Positions 60,237 to 64,000 of a stretch of 64,000 bases of DNA are shown piece after piece. Made by a program: the position numbers and the translations under genes. The notes under the pieces are model-generated. The model had not been told where the DNA came from and did not search any database. It saw nothing but the letters and a program-made list of their open reading frames with translations. Source of the stretch: PNNG01 sp964577055 (GTDB lineage: Bacteria > Bacteroidota > Bacteroidia > UBA7662). Every line of letters starts with the position of its first letter. Within the stretch, counting starts at the first letter, position 1. The stretch spans positions 1 to 64,000 of the forward strand of contig CAZNWC010000003.1 of NCBI GenBank assembly GCA_964577055.1, written 5' to 3'.

Positions 60237-60629
60237 ATGCCCACCATTTTCAGTCGCATAATCGCTGGAGAAATTCCCTGTCATAAAATTGCAGAGAACG
60301 AGCAATTTTTGGCTTTTTTGGATATTCAGCCTTTGGTAGAAGGACATGTGCTTGTCATTCCGAAAGTAGAGGTAGATTATATTTTTCAGTTGGAAGATGA
60401 GGTGTTGGCAGGACTCATCCTTTTTGCCAAGAGTTTGGCACCGGCTATCCAAAAGGCCATCCCCTGCAAACGTTTGGGGGTATCGGTCATTGGTTTAGAA
60501 GTTCCGCATACGCACATCCACCTCATTCCGATCAATGAAGTGGGCGATATGAATTTCAGCAAACGTAAGTTGAATCCCTCGGGAGATGATTTGGCCGATG
60601 TGGCCGCACGCATCAGGGCGAACTTATAA
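60237..60629 (+). CDS. HIT-family nucleotide hydrolase
   Basis: A 130-residue histidine-triad protein, with CHKIAENEQFLAFLDIQPLVEGHVLVIPK and the catalytic HTHIHLIPI (His-x-His-x-His). It hydrolyses AMP-lysine-type or dinucleoside substrates. It is translated right after greA (one base between stop and start) and its 3' end overlaps convergent ruvC by 17 nt. Confidence 0.93.
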   Translation: MPTIFSRIIAGEIPCHKIAENEQFLAFLDIQPLVEGHVLVIPKVEVDYIFQLEDEVLAGLILFAKSLAPAIQKAIPCKRLGVSVIGLEVPHTHIHLIPINEVGDMNFSKRKLNPSGDDLADVAARIRANL

Positions 60630-61182
60630 GTTTGTCGGGGTTTTCCTTCAAAAAAGCTTTCCACCCACCCTTAGCGGTGGGTATTTTTTTGCCATAAGTT
60701 TGGAAATGGTGGCAAACAGCCACGGCCAACGCATCGGTAGCGTCGAGTTTTTCGGTCGACACACGTGCTTTGAGCAGGGTATCGAGCATGGCTGCCACTT
60801 GTTCTTTGCTGGCATTGCCGTTGCCTGTAATGGCTTGTTTCACTTTTTTGGGTGCATACTCCACCACGGGGACTTGTCGTGACAGGGCAGCAGCAATGGC
60901 CACGCCTTGTGCCCTGCCGAGTTTGAGCATGCTTTGTACGTTTTTACCAAAAAAAGGGGCTTCGATGGCCAGCTCATCGGGCAAGTGTTTGTCGATCAAC
61001 CGGATGAGTTCGGTGAAGATGAGGGCCAATTTGGTGGCATGGTCACCGCTTTTCGACAGGTTGAGTACACCTACGTCGCGTAGTTGCATGAAATTGCCAT
61101 GGACTTCGATGATGCCGAACCCCATGACGGTGGTGCCGGGGTCGATACCGAGGATGATTTTGGTTGGTTGCGTTGCCTGCAT
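60613..61182 (-). CDS. ruvC: Holliday-junction resolvase RuvC
   Basis: Cuts Holliday junctions at the end of recombination. The 189-residue protein carries the catalytic acids in LGIDPG (Asp14), IEAPFFG and DATDALAVAVCHH. The start at MQATQPTKII follows TATCTTAG on the minus strand by 7 nt and gives family length; an ATG 20 codons upstream lies beyond that element. RuvAB are not in the window. Confidence 0.95.
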   Translation of the reverse strand: MQATQPTKIILGIDPGTTVMGFGIIEVHGNFMQLRDVGVLNLSKSGDHATKLALIFTELIRLIDKHLPDELAIEAPFFGKNVQSMLKLGRAQGVAIAAALSRQVPVVEYAPKKVKQAITGNGNASKEQVAAMLDTLLKARVSTEKLDATDALAVAVCHHFQTYGKKIPTAKGGWKAFLKENPDKLISSP

Positions 61183-61243
61183 GCTGCTGCTAAGATAAGG
61201 TGAAAAGGCCGTCGGAGGGGGAGTGGTTGTTTGTAATTTCACT

Positions 61244-61251
61244 TAACTTCG
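61244..61251 (+). promoter_or_regulatory. Promoter element TAACTTCG of the DppC-like gene
   Basis: One mismatch from TAnnTTTG, 9 nt before the ATG and divergent from the ruvC promoter. Confidence 0.4.
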
Positions 61252-61260
61252 CCCAATAAG

Positions 61261-62319
61261 ATGGAACAAAAGTGGTGGCATCGGTTAGCGCGCAACAAGC
61301 CGGCAATGGCAGGAGGAATTTTCCTGTTGCTGGTGGTGCTGATGGCGTTGTTTGCTTACCTCTTTATTCCAGATAAAAGCCGCGATGCCAATCAACAAGA
61401 TTTGCGACTCATTGCATTGCCCCCGGGCAGCGAGGTGCTTTTTTTGGTTCATCCGTTGAACGGTGGTACTGAGGCTGTGGGGGGATGGCTGTTTGCTGGT
61501 AAAACAGTGGTTCCTGAGCGAACAGCTCTCGAATGGTATGCTTTCGCGGGCGATACCTTAGCATACAGGGCCGTGGGTGACCCAGCGGAACTGCCGCCAC
61601 AAAAAGTGGCCATGTCGGAAGGGTATGCTATTCAAAAGGTGCGTTTTTGGTTGGGTACTGATGTCATGGGGCGCGATTTGTGCAGCCGTTTGGTTTTGGG
61701 TTTGCGGGTATCGTTGGGCGTTGGTCTCATTGCGGTATTTATTAGTTTATTCATGGGGGTGTTTTTGGGGGCCTTGGCCGGATATTATGGAGGTTGGGTT
61801 GATCAGGTGGTAGGATGGGTAATCAATGTGATTTGGTCGGTACCGTCCTTGTTGCTGGTGATTGCCTTTTCGTTGGTGTTGGGCAAGGGCATGTGGCAGG
61901 TTTTTTTGGCTGTAGGCCTCACCATGTGGGTAGATGTGGCACGCATGGTGCGGGGACAGGTATTGGGTTTGCGCGAGCAGGAGTTTGTTGTTGCCGCCAA
62001 GGCCATGGGCTTCAGCGATTTGCGGGTCATTTTCAGGCATTTGCTGCCCAATGTGGTGGGCACCATGGTCATCATGTCGGCGAGCAATTTTGCCACAGCC
62101 ATTTTGGTAGAATCGGGACTCAGTTTTCTGGGTTTGGGTGTGCAGCCACCTACAGCCAGTTTGGGGATGATGATCAAGGAGCACTATCCATACATCATCA
62201 TGGATGCAGCCTATTTGGCCTTGGTTCCGGGTGTGGTGATCTTGCTTTTGGTATTGGCTTTTAATCTTTTTGGCAACGGCCTGAGCGATGCTTTTGACAG
62301 CAAGGTGAAAATACGCTAA
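61261..62319 (+). CDS. ABC permease, DppC/OppC type
   Basis: A 352-residue inner-membrane permease with the binding-protein-dependent transport signature (VAAKAMGFSDLRVIFRHLLPN) and six hydrophobic segments. The loop between the first and second helices is long (about 95 residues, residues 40-135) and includes GTDVMGRDLCSRLVLGL, the usual segment before helix 2. No DppB-type partner, ATPase or binding protein is adjacent; it must pair with subunits encoded elsewhere. The SpoIIE-phosphatase gene follows by 17 bp. Confidence 0.9.
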   Translation: MEQKWWHRLARNKPAMAGGIFLLLVVLMALFAYLFIPDKSRDANQQDLRLIALPPGSEVLFLVHPLNGGTEAVGGWLFAGKTVVPERTALEWYAFAGDTLAYRAVGDPAELPPQKVAMSEGYAIQKVRFWLGTDVMGRDLCSRLVLGLRVSLGVGLIAVFISLFMGVFLGALAGYYGGWVDQVVGWVINVIWSVPSLLLVIAFSLVLGKGMWQVFLAVGLTMWVDVARMVRGQVLGLREQEFVVAAKAMGFSDLRVIFRHLLPNVVGTMVIMSASNFATAILVESGLSFLGLGVQPPTASLGMMIKEHYPYIIMDAAYLALVPGVVILLLVLAFNLFGNGLSDAFDSKVKIR

Positions 62320-62336
62320 CTTGCTCTTAATTTGTT

Positions 62337-63587
62337 ATGGAAAGCTCCGCACCTGCGACCGAACCCTTGCTTGCCGATTTGCAGGAATTGCAGCGCCAGC
62401 TTGCCTTGCGACACGTACAACTGGATGGGGTTTTGCAGCTGACACAGGCCGTAAACTACAATTTTTCGAATGCAGCTTTGATTGAGATTTATGGCTATAT
62501 GCTCACCCATGAACTCAAGGTAGGTCGATTTTTATTGTATCTCGAAGAAGAGGGTTGGAAGAGTTACAGTAGTAAAGGCTTGGCTACGCATACTTACCCG
62601 GGGGATCCGGTTGTATTGGAAGGGCTCGACCGCTGTGTAGCCGTGCCAGAGGCAATAGCAGATACTTTTCCGGGCATGGAATGGGTGGTACCGGTGGTGT
62701 ACAAGCAGCGTTCTTTGGCCTTTTTGCTTTTAGGAGGCTGTGGTGCATGGGCCGATGCCCAACGCAAAGAGCTCTTGCAATATTTACAAGCCGTAACCAA
62801 TATTTTGGCTGTCGCCAATGAAAATCGAAGCCTCTTTCAGCAGCAAATGCAGCAGCAAAAAATGCAACAGGAATTGGCTTTGGCTGCTCAGATGCAGGGA
62901 TTGCTGATTCCCGATAAGCTACCGCACAATGCGCATGTGGAGATGGCTGCCATCTACTTGCCGCACCGCGATGTAGGTGGCGACTATTACGATGTGGTGA
63001 CTTTGCCTACAGAAGAACTCGTTTTTTGTGTGGCCGACGTTTCGGGAAAGGGCATTCCAGCCGCTTTGCTGATGTCGAATTTTCAGGCAAATTTACGTGC
63101 CCTCATCAACTACCATCCCAATTTACGCAGTCTGGTTGCCGAGCTCAACAAAGCCGTACTCAACATCACAAAAGGCGATAAATTCATCACCATGTTCATT
63201 GGCAAACTCGACGAAAAAACGGGTTTGTTGAAATACATCTCATGCGGACATGTACCGCCTTTGCTTATCCGTAACCATGAGGTGAAAGAACTCAAGGAAG
63301 GTACCACCATCCTGGGTATGTTTGACGCCCTGCCTTTTTTGCATGTAGGCAAAATACATCTTGAACCTGGCGATTTATTGCTGGCTTTTACAGATGGCGT
63401 ATCGGAAGTGAGTGATTACCGCGGCAGGGGCTTTGGAACTGCGCAAATCCAGCAAATTGCTGCCGAAAACCAATCGGGGAGCCTTCGTGATCTGCAAAAA
63501 CGCTTGCTTGAACAGCTGATCAAGTTCAAAGGCGATCGAAACTTTGCCGACGACCTTACATTGTTGGGTTTGCGGTATTTGGGCTGA
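62337..63587 (+). CDS. GAF-domain PP2C/SpoIIE-type serine phosphatase
   Basis: A 416-residue cytoplasmic protein: N-terminal coil, GAF-like domain (about 30-165), a Gln-rich coiled coil (FQQQMQQQKMQQELALAAQMQ) and a SpoIIE/RsbU phosphatase domain (about 195-415) with metal-site motifs DVGGDYYDVV, VADVSGKGIPAALLMS, FTDGVSEVSD and FADDLTLLGLR. RsbU-type enzymes dephosphorylate anti-sigma-factor antagonists (STAS) in partner-switching; no STAS or kinase gene is adjacent. The coiled coil would pass the GAF signal to the phosphatase. Confidence 0.93.
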   Translation: MESSAPATEPLLADLQELQRQLALRHVQLDGVLQLTQAVNYNFSNAALIEIYGYMLTHELKVGRFLLYLEEEGWKSYSSKGLATHTYPGDPVVLEGLDRCVAVPEAIADTFPGMEWVVPVVYKQRSLAFLLLGGCGAWADAQRKELLQYLQAVTNILAVANENRSLFQQQMQQQKMQQELALAAQMQGLLIPDKLPHNAHVEMAAIYLPHRDVGGDYYDVVTLPTEELVFCVADVSGKGIPAALLMSNFQANLRALINYHPNLRSLVAELNKAVLNITKGDKFITMFIGKLDEKTGLLKYISCGHVPPLLIRNHEVKELKEGTTILGMFDALPFLHVGKIHLEPGDLLLAFTDGVSEVSDYRGRGFGTAQIQQIAAENQSGSLRDLQKRLLEQLIKFKGDRNFADDLTLLGLRYLG

Positions 63588-63675
63588 AAATGGTTGGCGC
63601 TTGGCTTTCAGTTTTCAGCCTTTAGCGGTCGGCCAGGCGTAATCGCCATGACTGAACGTCAAACCGCATCTTCTA

Positions 63676-64000
63676 TCATCCTTCCGCCTCATGCTTTGTG
63701 GCAAGCCCCATGTGCCCTGCCCCTTCCGGTGCGTGGTAGATGTCAATGGCCGTGATGACGGCGAGGAATGACCAATACAAAAGGGCGGTTTTGTCGATGT
63801 CGAGGTAATCGTTCAAAAAGCCATGGGTTAGATAGGTGACCAATCCCAAGAGCACTATCAAAATGCTTTGTTTGAGGAATTGATCACGCAGGGTGTAGTA
63901 CAAACGCATGGCTTTGGAAATGGCAAAACCGATGATGGTTAAAAAAATGACAAAGCCAGGAATGCCCATCTCCACCAGCGGGTTCATGTATTCGCTGTGT
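63676..64000 (-). CDS. O-antigen ligase-like membrane protein, C-terminal part
   Basis: The frame runs off the right edge; 103 residues from a Met plus four codons before it (HSEY) are visible. HSEYMNPLVEMGIPGFVIFL matches the conserved H-x-x-Y-L-x-x-L-x-E-x-G block after the large periplasmic loop of WaaL/Wzy_C enzymes. Helices follow (ILIVLLGLVTYLTHGFLNDYL, TALLYWSFLAVITAIDIY). The family joins O-antigen to lipid A or polymerises exopolysaccharide. The 5' end lies outside the window. Confidence 0.75.
   Translation of the reverse strand, partial: HSEYMNPLVEMGIPGFVIFLTIIGFAISKAMRLYYTLRDQFLKQSILIVLLGLVTYLTHGFLNDYLDIDKTALLYWSFLAVITAIDIYHAPEGAGHMGLATKHEAEG

Noticed and set aside
60466..60477. 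GCAAACGTTTGG inside the HIT gene as a LacI operator
   Set aside because: Inside a housekeeping coding region unrelated to the sugar locus; most likely chance.
1..64000. tRNA, rRNA, CRISPR arrays, phage or intact IS elements
   Set aside because: I looked for T-loop motifs, regular spaced repeats, transposase or integrase patterns and terminal repeats and found none convincing. A tRNA or profile scan would be decisive.

Overview
The window is a stretch of a Bacteroidota chromosome. This rests on TonB-dependent receptors with an N-terminal CarboxypepD_reg domain, a PorV/PorQ-family protein, a C-terminal T9SS-like domain, a LruC-domain lipoprotein, DUF4286, a SecA of about 1,100 residues, many short-signal lipoproteins, and promoters of the Bacteroidota type (TTTG about 19 bp before TAnnTTTG) in place of -35/-10 boxes. 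Base composition is near 50% GC, and I cannot place it below phylum (Saprospiria/Chitinophagia-like is a guess). Most of the window is ordinary, tightly packed chromosome. I found no tRNA, rRNA, CRISPR array, intact insertion sequence or prophage.

Layout. 1-1.4 kb: repeats, a terminator, one lipoprotein and remnants. 1.4-3.9 kb: rlmN and two lipoproteins. 4.0-7.3 kb: a complete manganese/iron/zinc-type ABC importer encoded in only two polypeptides, a solute-binding protein joined through a membrane helix to the ATPase, and a permease joined to a DtxR-type repressor, with a palindromic operator at its promoter. 7.4-12 kb: a small periplasmic protein, superoxide dismutase, nth, and an SDR plus an aldehyde dehydrogenase. 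12.2-15.6 kb: two tandem lipoprotein paralogues and an ECF sigma factor with a membrane-anchored beta-barrel partner. 15.6-19.1 kb: a Fic AMP-transferase behind a six-half-site operator array, a CDF metal exporter and a RidA/2-aminomuconate-deaminase-like protein. 19.2-26.2 kb: a disaccharide (probably sucrose-like) uptake locus with LacI regulator, TonB receptor, cytoplasmic GH100-like hydrolase, P-loop kinase and SUT-type transporter.

26.2-34.4 kb: a small-protein/HIRAN-like pair, thiL, then secA-deoC-SPOR-amidohydrolase with overlapping genes. 34.4-37.1 kb: a multi-PAS gene broken by four in-frame stops, all at positions where Gln codons would fit, and a CheY-like receiver. 37.2-39.6 kb: rbfA, a methyltransferase and a LolC/E-type permease. 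40.4-46.2 kb (minus strand): radA, then hflX-ompA-anmK-epimerase. 46.3-50.7 kb: LruC lipoprotein, TPR protein, DUF4286, nitronate-monooxygenase-like enzyme. 50.9-59.7 kb: a three-gene outer-membrane/secretion module (TonB receptor, 1,327-residue exported protein, PorV-like barrel) with codon use suggesting high expression. 59.7-64 kb: greA, HIT protein, ruvC, an orphan DppC-type permease, a GAF-SpoIIE phosphatase and the end of an O-antigen-ligase-like gene.

A recurring feature is that the TAnnTTTG promoter element lies only 4-5 nt before the chosen start codon of several housekeeping genes. This both fixes those starts and suggests leaderless transcripts.

The best candidates for something undescribed are the two-polypeptide metal importer with its built-in repressor, the Fic operator array, the broken PAS gene, and the kinase in the disaccharide locus.
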